From Malurus cyaneus samueli (lineage: Eukaryota > Chordata > Aves > Passeriformes > Maluridae), in contig CM019229.1 in the NCBI GenBank assembly GCA_009741485.1, forward strand, positions 1,570,734 through 1,634,733: 64,000 nucleotides of DNA. Reading direction: 5' to 3'. This document shows, one piece after another, positions 1 to 29,600 of this stretch (the first letter of the stretch is position 1; the number at the start of each line of letters is the position of its first letter). A model generated the notes under the pieces. That model was not told where the DNA came from, did no database searches, and saw only the letters and a list, made by a program, of their open reading frames with translations. The translations under genes were made by a program, and so were the position numbers.

Positions 1-4690
<4,690 letters not shown>

Positions 4691-5297
4691 GTGATCCCCA
4701 AGAGCCGTGGGCAGCAGAGGCTCTTTGCCTGTGAGCAGGGGCTGGTGATTTGCTGGTTGGCTTGGGGGTGGCACAGCAGCACCAGAGCTGTCCAGGAGGA
4801 AAGCCAGACCCTGGGTGCCTTCAGGCCGAGCCCTTGCTCCTGACGGAGCCTCCTGCAACTTCCTTACAAAGCCTCCCTGAAGCCAGAAGGATGGGCAGAG
4901 GAAGGAGATGAGATACCAGGACCAAGGGACAGTTTGCACCAGGCTGAGCAGGCACAGCTGACCTGGGCTTGGAGCAGAGGAGACTGCAATTAAAGAATTC
5001 TTCTGTGTTAGTTGCTGGCCTCTTATCCCACATTTTCCCTGGGAAGAACTAAGAGCTGGCACATGGCAGATGCCACCCTGCAGCATGGAGTGAAGAGAAA
5101 GCCCTCGACACTGCTACGAAGAAAGTAACTTGTGAGTGGGTTTGGGGTTTGTTTTTTTTCTCAGGACACAGCATCTCCAACTGTACCATGGGAGTTGAGA
5201 ACTGTGCTCAAGTTCCCAAGGAGCACAGACAGCTGCTCTCCAGCTGACAACAGGGAGGTGAATCACTCTTCTCTTTACTCCTAAAAGTTTTTGTACC

Positions 5298-5640
5298 ATC
5301 ACAGAATATCCTGAGTTGGAAGGGATCAACCAATCCCACCTGCCCCTGCCCCACACCCAACACCCACCCTGTCCATCCTGGCAGCGCTGTCCAAACGCTC
5401 CTGGAGCTCTGGCAGCCTCAGGGCCGGGACCATTCCCTGGGGAGCCTGGGCAGTGCCAGCACCCTCTGGGGAAGAGCCTTTTCCTGATACCCTGAACTTC
5501 CCAACACAGCTCCAGCTGTTCCCTCAGGTCCTGAGAGCAGAGATTGGTGCTGCCCCTCAGGAAAAAGCTCCAGACCCTGATAAGTCTCCCCTCAGCCTCC
5601 CCTTCTCCAGGCTGAACAAACCCCGTGACCCCAGCCCTCC
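5298..5640 (-). mobile_element. CR1 LINE 3' fragment
   Basis: Reverse-complement CR1 sequence: TCACAGAATATCCTGAGTTG at the 3' terminus, GCAGCGCTGTCCAAACGCTC, GGACCATTCCCTGGGGAGCC, and CTTCTCCAGGCTGAACAAAC. It is the same subfamily as the copies at 26302-26645 and 41690-42085. Confidence 0.87.
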
Positions 5641-6450
5641 TCAGCTGTTTTTCACACCAGCAGAAATCAAACTGTGCATTGTGAAATTCCTGTAATTCCT
5701 CCATTCCTTGGTCAGACCCAGAGCCCAGGATGCACATTCAAAATATCTTTAGATTTTCCAGGGCACAACATCTGCAAAACCTCAATTTAAAGAACAAACA
5801 AGTACAAAAGCTCTCCATACGGCAGGGCACAAAGACAATCCTACATGGAATGACTCTCCTATCAGCTCACACAGCAAACCCTAAACAGGAGATGCTGACA
5901 TGGATTTGCAACACCCAGTCCACAGGACAGCTCAAGGAGCAGGACACGAGGTGGTACCTGGAAAATAAATATTCCCTGGCCTTGGACATCTACTCCAAGT
6001 GAATCCAGGGGAGATGCAGATCTTCATCCAGAGACACCAGTGGTGAGGCAGGCGAAGGAGGGCACCACGTGCCTCTCCCTCTGATAGCTCTTTGTCTAAA
6101 TGCAGATCAAGTGTGAAGATTCCTGGAAGAGGAAGGCGAGAAGAGCAGTAACAGAGGCTGAACCACTGTTCAGCCAAATACACCAAACCTGAGGTGCTTT
6201 GTGGTTACTGCAGATGTTTTGAGGACACCTGGGAACCAAACTTGGAAGGGAGGGTGGAAGTACCCAGATCAAAATTACAGCAGAAAGTGGTACCTGCAGT
6301 ATAAAAACTATCCAAAAACTGGGAAAACTATCAAGAGTTGACTCCAGCCATGCCTTGGCCAACACTGGTGTTTCAAACACACCCAAACTGCAGAGCAGCC
6401 TTGACTGCAGCTGTGTGACATGTTGGAATTGCCAATTTCTGTTTTTTGTG

Positions 6451-6456
6451 TTTAAT
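6451..6456 (-). terminator. Candidate polyadenylation signal (ATTAAA) of PRPF4
   Basis: TTTAAT on the plus strand reads ATTAAA in PRPF4 sense, about 63 nt after the PRPF4 stop codon. This would give an unusually short 3'UTR. No canonical AATAAA closer to the stop is visible on that strand. Confidence 0.5.
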
Positions 6457-6518
6457 ATAAAAAAGCAACTGAAAGTCATTAATGTCCCCAATCCCAGTCC
6501 ACAGCTGGCCCCTCTGAG

Positions 6519-14673
<8,155 letters not shown>

Positions 14674-15115
14674 GGCGGGAACGGGACTGGGAACCGGGAA
14701 CAGGAACGGGAACAGGGACGGGAATCAGCAGCCGGAGAACGCGAACAGGACGAGACTCGCGGCACACCAGCTCCGGCGCCTCACGGCCACTTCCGGGTCG
14801 CACTGGGCATGCCGGGAGGTGTGGCAGGGACGCTGAGGCCGAGCCGCGCAAAGCACGCCGGGAGGTACATTGTCCGCTAAGGGCGGGACGCGCGGGGCAC
14901 GCCGGGAGGTGTGGCGGGGCGGGCAATATGCGCGAGGCACCGGGAGGTACATTGTCCGCTAGGGCGGACGCGCGGGGCAGCGCGAGGTGTGGCGGGCGGT
15001 GCGCCCGCTCAGGGCGGGACGCGCGGGGCACGCCGGGGTGGGCGGCGGGCGGGCCGGTGAGGGCGCGGGAGCGCTCGGTCTGGTGCTGTCGCGGAGCGCG
15101 GTGCCGCCGGTCGCG
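14674..15115. promoter_or_regulatory. Divergent CpG-island promoter of PRPF4 and CDC26, with tandem repeats
   Basis: The two start codons face away from each other 442 bp apart, in sequence very rich in G, C and CpG. An ETS/GABP-type site (ACTTCCGGG, 14789-14797) and several GC-box-like runs are present; no TATA box is seen. A diverged repeat fills 14810-15050: GCCGGGAGGTGTGGC-type blocks start near 14811, 14901 and 14980, and the block GGTACATTGTCCGCT recurs 82 bp apart at about 14862 and 14944. Promoter assignment follows from position and composition; the transcription starts are not determinable. Confidence 0.85.
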
Positions 15116-15439
15116 ATGCTTCGTCGGAAGCCGACGCGGCTGGAGCTGAACTGGACAATCGAGGAGTTCGAGAGCGTCCGGAAGGAGCTGGAGGTGCGCT
15201 GGGGGCCGGGCGCAGGGGGCTCGGGCCGCCCCCCGCCCTGACCGGCCCGTTCCCCCCAGAGCCGCAGGAAGCAGCGGGACGAGGCGGAAGCGGCGGCGGG
15301 CGGCGAGGAGGCGGCGGCGATCGGAGCGCTGGGGACGGAGCACAAGAGCCGCGAGCAGCTCATCAATGACCGCATCGGGTACAAACCACAGCCCAAGGCC
15401 GGCGGCCGCACCGCGCACTTCGGCACCTTCGAGTTCTGA
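15116..15439 (+). CDS. CDC26: CDC26, anaphase-promoting complex subunit (complete)
   Basis: Two exons, 15116..15193 (26 codons) and 15260..15439 (59 codons plus TGA), give 85 aa, the same length as human. The N-terminus MLRRKPTRLELNW is the segment that in the family is acetylated and inserts into the TPR superhelix of APC6/CDC16, stabilising it in the APC/C ubiquitin ligase. The middle is a variable Glu/Ala-rich linker. The C-terminal motif SREQLINDRIGYKPQPK is strongly conserved, and the end is HFGTFEF. The single coding intron is only 66 bp. It is head to head with PRPF4 and faces SLC31A1 tail to tail. The polyadenylation signal follows at 15598. Confidence 0.98.
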
Positions 15440-15597
15440 CGGGGGCTGCCCCGGGACCCCCGGAACCCCCAGTGCCGCCGAGCCGCGGGGGCCGCGCAGG
15501 ACGGGCCGAGCCGTTCCCGCTCTGAGCTGTTACTTTTTTCTTTTTTAAGTTTGGTTAACACGTCCGTGAACGCCCCTTGGCCGAGCGTTTTGTTTTA

Positions 15598-15603
15598 AAT
15601 AAA
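15598..15603 (+). terminator. Polyadenylation signal (AATAAA) of CDC26
   Basis: Canonical AATAAA 159 nt after the CDC26 stop, followed by a T-rich stretch at about 15608-15618 that may be the downstream element. This predicts a short mRNA of roughly 0.5 kb. Confidence 0.85.
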
Positions 15604-17117
15604 CACTTTTTTTTTTTTAAGAAAATTTTAATACGCCCACGAGCTGCTGTAAATGGCTGCAGTGACCGTGCAGGCAGGGATGGGTATCCCTGGGACCACC
15701 TGTTCCCTGTACCTATGAGCAGGGAGGTAAAACACTGCGGGAGGATCTTCTGGGATCGTGATTTGGTGATCTTAAAGCAGGTGGAGAGTGTCCAGCTGAA
15801 CCTCCAGCCCACAGATTAGGTCCTGCAAGTGTCTGATGAGTATTTTGGGATAGAGGCAGCAGAGGCACAGCTCTGACTGCCTTAGGCTGCTTGCAGGCAT
15901 TGCTCTGTCCTTTCCCAAAGGAGCCTGAAAAGAATTCCCCATGCCTGTTAAATCACCCAGTCCCAAATACATCCCAGAGCTGCTTCCCAGTCCGTGTCAC
16001 AGCTGGGATGTGGTTTGGGCCTTGAGCAGGGAATGGCTGCAGTCCTGGATGATGTACTGGGCACGTGGAAGTGGAATAATATCCCCCATTTCTGACCCAT
16101 TTTTCCTTTACACTTCCCTGTTCCACCTCCATTCAGCCCTGCTGAGTGTCACCCCAGCTGCCCTGGTTTATCACCCTTGGAGTGGAGCTTCAGGGCTATT
16201 TGCTGCTTGGATCAAAGGTCACCAAATAGTTCCTTATGGATGGTGTCACCTGAAAAGGCCAAAGGCACATTGATTTCTTCAGCAGGTCCCTGGATTTACT
16301 TCCCCTCACCAGCTGCCTGGGCAGGGTGAGGTATGATTTGGGGCAGAGCCCACCCAGGAGGAGTTTGGCACACAATGGGGTGAGCTGAAGAAAGCAGCTT
16401 AAAAATCTGGTGTTCAGGGAACTCTGCTCCCTGCAGCCTGGGAAGGAGCAGGGCAGGCTGCCACAGCCCTGGGCCTACACCAGGACACCTGCAGGGAATT
16501 TGGGAACTAGAGGTTTTCCTTGCCTCTGGCCAGGGCTGTTTCCTGCCATCTTCAGCACAACTGGTTCTGGTTTTTCAGTGTCAATGCTCCAAACTAGACT
16601 TCAGTAAAATTCAGGCTTCATGTGTTGTAGGTGCATCAAATTTCAGGTCAGACTGGGAAAATGCATGGAACTTCAAACTTTTCTAACTTGGGAAAGAGGC
16701 CAAGCCTGGCCTAGAAAAGAGCTGCTTTTCCTGTCTGAACACCACATAAAACGATCAGGGATTGCTCCCTGATTGATCAGGGATTCCCAGCAGGCCTCAG
16801 CTCTAAATGGGCAAGACCTCAGGAGGTTGTTAGAGCTCCCTGAAACTCCTCTCCCTGACTCTTCCCTCTCTGGGGCAGGCAGATTTGGAAAGCACCAATT
16901 CCTTTTTCCATCCCTGCCCACACCTGCAAAGTGTGACTGTGCTGGAACAAAGAGAAACTTAGCAGTGAATTCCCACATTCCCATTCCAGCAGCTTCAGCG
17001 TGCATTCCTTGGAGCTGCTCCTCACCTGAACAGGTGCTGGGCCCTGCTGTTCCCTCTGAGGGTTACACTGAGGATTGTTTCCAAAACACATCCCCACCAC
17101 AGTAAAATGCAATCTAT
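15604..17117. other. CDC26 / SLC31A1 tail-to-tail interval
   Basis: About 1.5 kb between the two facing polyadenylation signals. I see no exon, RNA gene or clear transposon in it. The open frames present lack homology I recognise and lack splice context. Confidence 0.55.
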
Positions 17118-20100
17118 TTTATTGGTTAATTATGTACAGAGATTTCTTGATATTCACAGTAACATCAGACAAGTTACCGCCACAAAGAGCAAGAGATAAA
17201 ACAAAACTGACAGTCCACTGTAAACAAAACTAGAAATCCTGCTGGATTGGGTGGGACTGGCTCCAGACAAACGCAAAAGGCACTCAAAGAAAAGCAACAA
17301 AAGCCCACTGAGGGACACAGCCTGGATGCTCTGTGCTCCCTCCTCAATGATAATCCAGAGGCACAGTGTGTGGAGAGCAAACATCAGGGCACAGGCACAG
17401 GATGTCACCCGAAGCAGGACATCACAACCAAGCATGCTACGTGTGTGTCAACACAGGAATTTAATGTACCCAAGTCTCGTAATCCTTAGAGCCCTCCTCT
17501 CTCGGTGTTACCAGGACAATTTCAAATTCAGCACAGGGGCTGAGGCTGCCCAGAGCTACCGGCAGATCCCATCCACGGGGGGGAGGTCAGGCTTTGCTCA
17601 GGCTCTGCCACAGCATGAAGCAACCCGGGCTGAGAACACTGTGGTTGTATCTGGTGGAAAGGCAGGGGATGACAGGGGGAGCTTGGTGGCTTCTCCATAT
17701 TGTCACATTGAACTAAGGACAGCACAGCCAAGGCAGGCAGGGAGCAGTCTGAACACAGCCCTTCCCCAGCTGTGCCTCGGGGAGCTCAGGAGCTGAGGGG
17801 ACGCAGCCTCTCCCCACTCTCCTCAGCCACTTCTCACCTTCCCTGGGCAGCCCACGGTGCTCAAACCCCACCTCGTGCAGGCTGTGGGAGCAGCTGCGAG
17901 ACTCATGCCCAGATGAGCCCTGCTAGGGCAGTGTCCTTTCCCTGTGCACACTGAGGAAAGCTGTGTGTCCTCTATGGGGAGAGCAAAGGCAGGAGATGAG
18001 CCTTGGAAGCTCAACCTGGGGAGAAACAATTCCAGGGGCACAGGTGGTACATATAGAACGAGGCAGAAAAGCTTAGCAAGAACCAGACTGACACTGCACA
18101 AGCCACGGGCTGATCTCCAAGTCATCCATCAGAAAATTGAAGTCTGGTCACTTGGACACACAGAAAGGTGGCTAAAAGGTGACATCAAGATCAGGCCACG
18201 CAGCTTCTGTTCCAAAGAAAGACACAGCAAGAGGTATATGAGGTGACCAGTGTCACCACGCAAAGCCACTGCTCACTGCACCCTGTGATTTTAATGGCAA
18301 GAAGTCCAGCCCCTACCAGGAAAACCAATGGCAGCAACGGCAATGCCACCCTTAGCTCCTTCAGGGGTCAAGCCTGCAAATCTTCCACAACATCAACCAC
18401 CATCTCCAGCTTTTAACAGCTCCAGTCTCCTCTGATAAACACTCAATTTCCTCTCAGTTCCAGCAGGAGTGGGAAAGGATTGTCTATTTTCTCTTCCAAA
18501 CACTAACATTCCTCAGCTCCCCAGGGATGGGGAGGGTCAGGCTTCCCCTCCCATGATTGCACCAGAGGGCACAGGGAAGTTTTACCTTTGTGACAGGTGC
18601 AGAGAGGGCACCAGTAGGTTCTGTCACAGACAGAGCTCCCTTCAGAGATCAGACTGGGGAAGGAAGCACTTTTCCTGTCTCTCAGCAGGAGGTGGCTAGA
18701 ACTTTTCCATGAAAATAACTGCCTCTTTCATCCAGATGTGAATTTGCTACAGTAAGCAGCTATTTAGGAACCTAAACCTGCTTTTAACTCAGCTCCTTTT
18801 ATAGTCTATTAGCACTGTCCAGAGAAAACAAGATGTCCAAACAAACAGTTGGCATCAACCCAGAAGGCCTGACTTTGGGAGGTGCAATTCAAGTTCTGGT
18901 AGCAGCAGTACTGATTTCCTTACAGGGGGTGGTAGGGTGAGGTGGGACAGCAGCACCGTGGAGCACCCAGGCACAGAGGGGTGGCCTCACCCTCTAAGGC
19001 TCAGGGGCTAAAAACTCTCATTGCAAAGATCAGCTTTCCTCACACAGCTGCTGCCAGCAGCATCTCCAGAGGAAAAAACTGTCCTGTGTGTGCCCAGAGG
19101 TTTTATCCCAGCAGGATTGCCTGTTCTCATTGCCTGTCTCAGACACCAATCCCAGTGTGAAAGTGGTGCCTGTTCTCAGTGCCCTTCTCAAATCCTCACT
19201 GTCTTCTCTTCCAGCAGTTACAGGCACAAACTGGGCAAGCTGGGTAGAGTGAGGACTCCAGCTCTGCACACTCTGCACAACATTCCTCACGAAAACCAGC
19301 AGTTTAATATCCAGGTGCTAAACCAGAGCTGCTCCCCAAGCCTGTCCTGGCACCAGGCAGGCAGGAGGGCAGTCCTGCCCCTGTCACAGCCTGTCCTGCC
19401 TGTGGGCAGAGCCCATAGCACTGACTGAGTGCACCACAGCACCCATCCCCCTTGGCACTGAGAATCTGCACCTCCAGCATGGGCACAGTATTATTAACAC
19501 AATGAGGAGTCATCTGGGTCAGGAATACTTTTTTTATCAGTCCATGCTACTGTAGTCCTATGTTTTCATCCTCCTCTTTCCCAATCTCTTTTTAACAGGA
19601 ATGTGATTGTTTTCCCCCTTCACTTCCATCCAGGACAACCCTCTTCAGCCACTTTAACTTTAGTGTCATGAAATCATTATTTAGCTCTTGCCTCATTTAC
19701 AGAGCCAGTTCTAGTAAGCCAAAGTTTAGCTCTAGTTCCCTCCAGGTGCAGTTCCACATGAAGTACCTGCGGGTTCAATGGTTTATTTAGAATCCTTCTG
19801 CCCTGTAAATACAGAACTATTATTCTGCATCTGCTCCATAATTGGGAAAGGAAAGCAGCCAAACTCAGGTGTTCTCCCTGGAGACTGAGTAAAGCTGCTG
19901 GATACATCAGATTCACAAACACTCATCATCCTCCAGTGGGCTTGGAGGGCAGGTTCATCCAGCTCCTGAAGCACACAGGTCACATCCTTGGGTCCAAGTC
20001 CTCCCTTGCCAGGACACACCTGAGCGTGTCTGATGTGCAGCACCAAATCTTCCCCAGAGGCTGAATCCTACAGCAAAAGGTGTCATTGGCCCCAAAAGCC

Positions 20101-20553
20101 ACAATGCCAGGGCAATCTCCTCCCCTGGCATTATGTACACATTGAAAAACATCAAAATTAAAACAGCCATTTGCACACTATTGGCAACTTTGATCTTTTC
20201 CTACTGTTCATTAAACCCTCACTGACAAGCATTTACAATTTAAAAATAAAATGCTTTTGTTTTCTTTTTAAAATAATAATTTCTACGGTTCTGTCAGCCA
20301 ACTAATTTCAATCACAGCATAATCTAAGAATAAAGCAAATCCTGGCCAAGAATGGCTGCCACGGACTCTCAAGAGTCACGGGGAGCAGCGTGTCCCAGCT
20401 CCTCACATCCCTGCATCCCTCTGGGAACCTGTGGTGAACTCCAGTTGATTTTCTTTGTCATGATTGTTTTGCAGCTTAGGAATGCTCCAGTCCTCGGGGT
20501 GGCTGCACTTGCAGGGAGCAGTGGGGTGGAGAGGCCTGTGGGCACATCCAGTG
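17118..20553 (-). other. SLC31A1: SLC31A1 3' untranslated region with polyadenylation signal at 17118-17123
   Basis: No splice or coding signal is seen from the SLC31A1 stop (20554) down to TTTATT at 17118-17123, which reads AATAAA in SLC31A1 sense. This predicts a 3'UTR of about 3.4 kb, in keeping with the long 3'UTR of the mammalian gene. An earlier candidate AATAAA (plus-strand TTTATT) lies near 19782 and could give a shorter form. Exact ends are inferred. Confidence 0.65.
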
Positions 20554-24322
<3,769 letters not shown>

Positions 24323-26301
24323 CTTGAGGGCAGACAGATTCAAAAAGGCACATAGAAAAGTGGGACTCTGCAAAACAAACAAAAAATCACAAATCTTTTT
24401 AAACAGAAAGTAATTTCTCCACTGCTACTGCAAAAGAAAATATTCCAAGCCACTGAGAACTGCTGCCTCTGGAAAACTGCTGAAGAATCCTCATGGTCCT
24501 GCTCTGGCTACAGAGAGCACACAGCAGGACAATTTAAAGGAGGTGTGTCCCTCTGCAGCCTAATTTAATTGAGATGGCACCTGGGGAGGAGCGCTCAGCA
24601 TAAAGGAACATTTCTTATCTATATGAGGAAAAAAACACAGTCCTTTCTCAACTGCAGTCTTGGAAAAGGCAAAAACATCACAAGCACCACGTTAAATTAC
24701 ACATACTGAAGGATCAGATTACAAGATTTCTCTTAATTGACAGTTATACATTTTATTGGGAACATGTTTAACACAGAAATTGTGTTAGTTGGTACAAGAC
24801 CTACTGCCAGGCAAAGGTCTGCAACAGCCATAGGCAATCCAATTTCATTTCCAAGAACTTTACATTGCCACATCTCCCCTCTTAATCACATTACCCACAG
24901 TGAGAGAAACACTCAGGAGGCTGCCTGTCCCAATCCCTAATCTGGTTACCACAAATCAGGGATGTCTGGATACACTAAAAAAAAAAAAAATAAAAATACC
25001 CTTCGTGGTTAGCTGTGGGCATGGTTGCTGCACTCTGCCCCAGCACTGCCTGGGCTGGCACCTGGGACAATTGCTGGTGGGAAAGGAATATCATCAGGTA
25101 GAAACAGCAACAGGAGAGAAAATAACCTGGGAATACCAGTCAGTCCTGAAAGCACAGCCTCTGTCCTACCAAACCCTGCCTGGAACACTCTGTACCCTCC
25201 CAACCAGGACTGCACTGTGGTAAAACCAAGTGAAATAAAAACCAAAATAAAAACAATTTATCAAATTACCATTAAAAAAAAATGAGGAGACATATTTCCT
25301 TCCACATAAATCATCGGAAGAGTTTACAAGTGTGTTTTTCCAGTATTTTAAGTCAAAAGGCAACACAGTGCTTAAACAGGTAGATATGGCTGTATTTATA
25401 TTGGAGAGAGGAAATGAGACTCAAGAAGCACTTTCTAAATTGAAAATAGCAAATAAAAGCCCGAATGGCAGCTGGTGGTGGAGCTGGTTCAGCTGTGACA
25501 GTGACCCTGTGCAGGGATCACTGGTGGCCCTGAACACAACTGTCAGTGCAGCCCTGTGGAACATCCATGACAGGGGAATATCCAAAGGCTTTGGGGTTAA
25601 ATTAAAGAGAGAAATGAGAGAAATTCAAGATTTGGGGAACATAAAGACACTAAGCACTGCTGGGGACAAACTCAAGAGAAAAAAGTCATACACCCTGCAA
25701 ACACTGAAATTAAATCCTGCAAGTAAGCACCTGTGACATGAGGAACCCACAGCTCAGGTATGTTCTGTTTCTCTGTTGCAGATGAATTTTGTGGTCCAAC
25801 TCTTATTGCTTCAGACAACTTCACAATAATCCCCTGGAAAGTAATGTGTCATGGAATCTAAGGGCACTGGCTAAAGCAGAATGAATTCCCTGTCCATAAC
25901 TCTGCCAACAATTTTTAGCTCACTTTGCCCCTGATTTGTGCTTAAATATTGAGACCAGAAAAATGTCCATGGGGAGGAAAAAAGAAGAGAGACCAATGCA
26001 AGCAAAAGCTCAGGTAACAGAGAAAAACTTCACCAAGGGATACCTGCAGAATGCCCAGTGTGATTTCCATATGGCACAGCTTGGGAGATTATCCTGTTCC
26101 AGAGCTGAAATATTCATGCAGTCCCAAAACACAAACATTTGGGAAAGGAATTGTCTGCCAAGACACACAAACTTCAAATTGTCTTTTGCCTCAGGGAAGG
26201 AAGAATAGCCCAAGTGCTTTACCTCATGAGATCAAAGGGAAGTGTGCTATGAGAGGAAAGACGTAACACAAGAACTTCCCCTCTCCCCCAGCCAAAATCT
26301 C

Positions 26302-26645
26302 CTGGAATCATAGGACCATGGAATGTCCAGAGGTGGAAGGTTCCCACAAGGATCATCCAGTCCAGCTCCTGGCCCTGCCCAGACCCCCCAACAGCCCCAC
26401 CCTGTCCATCCCTGGCAGCGCTGTCCAAACGCTCCTGGAGCTCTGGCAGCCTCGGGGCCGGGACCATTCCCTGGGGAGCCTGGGCAGTGCCAGCACCCTC
26501 TGGGGACAGAAGAGCCTTTCCCTCAAATCCAACCTCAACCTGCCCCTCACACAGCTCCAGCTGTTCCCTGGGTCCTGTCCCTGCTCACAGAGAGCAGAGA
26601 TCAGAGCTGTCCCTCTGTCTGTCTCCTCCCTCTCCTCTCAGCTGA
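26302..26645 (-). mobile_element. CR1 LINE 3' fragment
   Basis: GGAATCATAGGACCATGGAA, GGATCATCCAGTCCAGCTCC, GCAGCGCTGTCCAAACGCTC and CAGCTCCAGCTGTTCCCTGG are CR1 3' sequence in reverse orientation. It is closely similar to the copies at 5298-5640 and, inverted, at 41690-42085. Confidence 0.9.
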
Positions 26646-29600
26646 CTGATCCACTGCTTTTCCTTTGGACACAACATCCTCTCTAGTGACTACTGTCCAA
26701 GGATTATTTATTCCTTTTAGGATTTCACACTCCTGCCAGGCTCAGCAGGTTCCAATAGGCTCCACAGAAGCCCTGGCTGGTTACCAGATGAAAAACTGCC
26801 ATGACTGGATTGTGTCCAGCTTCTAACTCCTTTCCTTCTCACTAATCATCATTTGTCTGCAGGAAGGCAGAAATAGTGGATGTGTTTCTTGGGATATTTA
26901 CTCTGTAGGAACAAAGAGGTCAGGTGTTCAGGAGTGGCTACCTGTGGCTGGGCAGGCTTTGATAGAGATTACAAAGAGCAAGGCTGACCCTCAGCTGAGT
27001 AGGTCCTTCCCACCCTGCTACTCCAGTGCTACCACACCAAATCCAACCCCTTGTTGCAGTTACTCAACACTGAAGGACGTGTTATGAGATCCTGAAAGGA
27101 TGAGGTATTAAGTAGCTTAAGAGGAAATAACCTCATCTGAGCCACTTCAGCTGTGTTTTGTATTACTAAAAACAACAAACAGTGGATAAATTTCTATTTT
27201 AAAATAAATCAGTTCTAGTGGACAGCCAGACTCTGATTTACAGTTTAGGAGATCTCTATCTATGCCTTGGGATAAAAAACACTAAGGTAGCAGCAGCAAC
27301 AGGTTAACGGGCATGTAATATTCCAAGCTGCAATCCCTGGGTGGTTTGCACAGACTCCTAAGAAACAAACTGACAGATGTGGAGCTCTGTGTGTCACAAG
27401 AAAGCGTTGGTTTAACAAGGCTGACTCCATACCTGAAGGAAAAAAATCCCCCCTCTGCCCAACTTTCTATTATTGTAAATTCTTTAAATAGGTTTAACCT
27501 CGTACAAAGCCAGCCCTTCAGCAGGTATTTCTGCCTGAATGGGTGACTTGATCCCTGGCTCCAGATGTTTGCACTGAGAGGGAGAGGCATTGGAGTGGAT
27601 TCCTGAGCATGCCCTATAGAGGGATCTGCCACAGTCTGTGACAGCACCAGGCTCAACGCTCTTGAATTCAGCAATTTGAACACCTGAAGCGGACAGACCC
27701 CAGGGTGTACTTGTCACAAGGGACACACACACACAGAGCGATTTTTTGTGCTCTGCAGTAACCTACTGCCTAAGAAAACAAACAGGGTGGAACAGGAGAG
27801 AGGAATGAGGAAATTCTCTGCAGGGCTTGTTCCTTTCCCTCTCAGTGCTGTTACCCCGGGTGAGAGAAGCCAGAGCCTCCATTTCAAAACCCCTCACATT
27901 TTTAAGGAAAACTGTAAGACTCAGATCTACACACAGGGCTTTCAGCCACCATCCTGGAGCAGGACTGACCTCAAGCAGGCTCTGTCCTCACAAAGATTTC
28001 TGTCCCACCCCTGCAATGCCATTGTGGCAGCTCTGCAAACCAGGCTGGTTCAGGAGAGGTGAGGCCAGGAGCACGATCTGACAGCAGCAGTCAGCACCAG
28101 GACTTACCTTCACCTTCCACCAACACAAAACCAGTGCTGCCTCACCTCCACTGCAAGGAGGCCACATTTGCCACTCCAGGGCACAGAGAAGGGAAGGACA
28201 GGCAGGATATGTCAGTGTATACAGGAGGGAAGGTTAACAAGCTGAACGTGGTGAGATGCCAAAATCAGAGCAGTCTTCCCAAGCAGGTCTCAGCCACAAG
28301 ATCAGTCATTACACATAACTCACACCACAGCTTCCCAATATATTGCTTCTGCTGTGTTCATCCAGAGACGTGCAACTTCACAGCAAATCATTAATTTTTC
28401 CTGTGGCAAACACCCAAGGAAAATACACCTTCCAATGCAGAAACACAGGACATGCAGAAACAGGACACACTATGGGAAGGATCTACCAAGCTCCCAGAAA
28501 GTACTTTACAATCAGCTCAGTGTCAAACTCAAGATCTTCCTTAAAGTCACATTCAAAGGGAATTATGTCCCTTTCCAAATCAGACATCTAACAGGATTAA
28601 TAATGAAGCCCTAAATCAATGCCCAACTTTTACAGCAACAACTTTTCCCTTCTAAATAGTGCCTCATCTTTCCCAACCCAGTTCTGATAACCTAAGAAAT
28701 AAAACTGATTCCACTGGCTCTGCCCAAAAGGACCAAAGCCTTAAAAATCACCTCTCCAATCTCCTTTAGAGCAATTAATTTGTCCCAGAGAGAGGGTGCT
28801 GCTGCAATGGCCAGACAGGACTGGCTCCTCCTGACTCCTCTGAACACAGCTGGAGTGATTCGTATCCAGGGTGTCTCCACCAGCACTTCTGCTAACAAGA
28901 ACAGGGTCAGGAGGTCCCTCTCTTCTCCTGAAGAAGTGAGAAAGACCTGGTAACATTTACTAAGAATTAAAATCAAAGTTCCCGAGTGAGAAGCAAGGGA
29001 AAATTATTAAAAACAGCAAGCTGGAAAAGCAAAGATCTCTCGCTTACATGTCATGTGCTGCATGACACAAAGGAATGCTACAGAAAAAACACAGAAGGAA
29101 TGGAAAAGACACTCAGGAGTTCTGGGTGCTCTACTTACAGCAGTGCCGCTGGCAGACTGAGCTCCACTGGCTCCCAGCTTGTGGTCCCAAGCCCAATCCC
29201 TTTTTTGTTTAGCAGTGCTGTAAATGGAGTGGGAGGGAAGCAGCAGCCTGCAGACACTGCAGCTCTGTTCACTGGCTCTAGCTGTGGGCTCCACTGAGCT
29301 CGTCATCAGGAGACCTAAGCACTGCTTTTAGTTTATTCAATTTCCTGGCAAACTTTTCTACTTTAACTGCTTCCTTTCCAAATGGGTGGACTTGTGATTC
29401 TTCCAGGATCCCAGGCATAGTTCCAGAGCTGCTTAAAGACACAGCTGAGGAACAGACCAAGTTTACCTGATTACGCTGTAGGAGCACCCAGCAATGGCAG
29501 CCAGGCGCCTTGGGCCAAGCTATAAATTCACACTTTAAAGATATATTTTACATTCTTCAGTGATGTAGCCGAACACGTGTCACAGATAGACACTGTTGTT

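Noticed and set aside
5114..5737. 207-codon reverse-strand frame
   Set aside because: It runs through the CR1 3' fragment, which is non-coding in this part of the element.
27282..27683. 133-codon reverse-strand frame in SLC31A1 intron 1, considered as an exon or LTR remnant
   Set aside because: No domain, splice signals, terminal repeats or primer-binding site that I could support.
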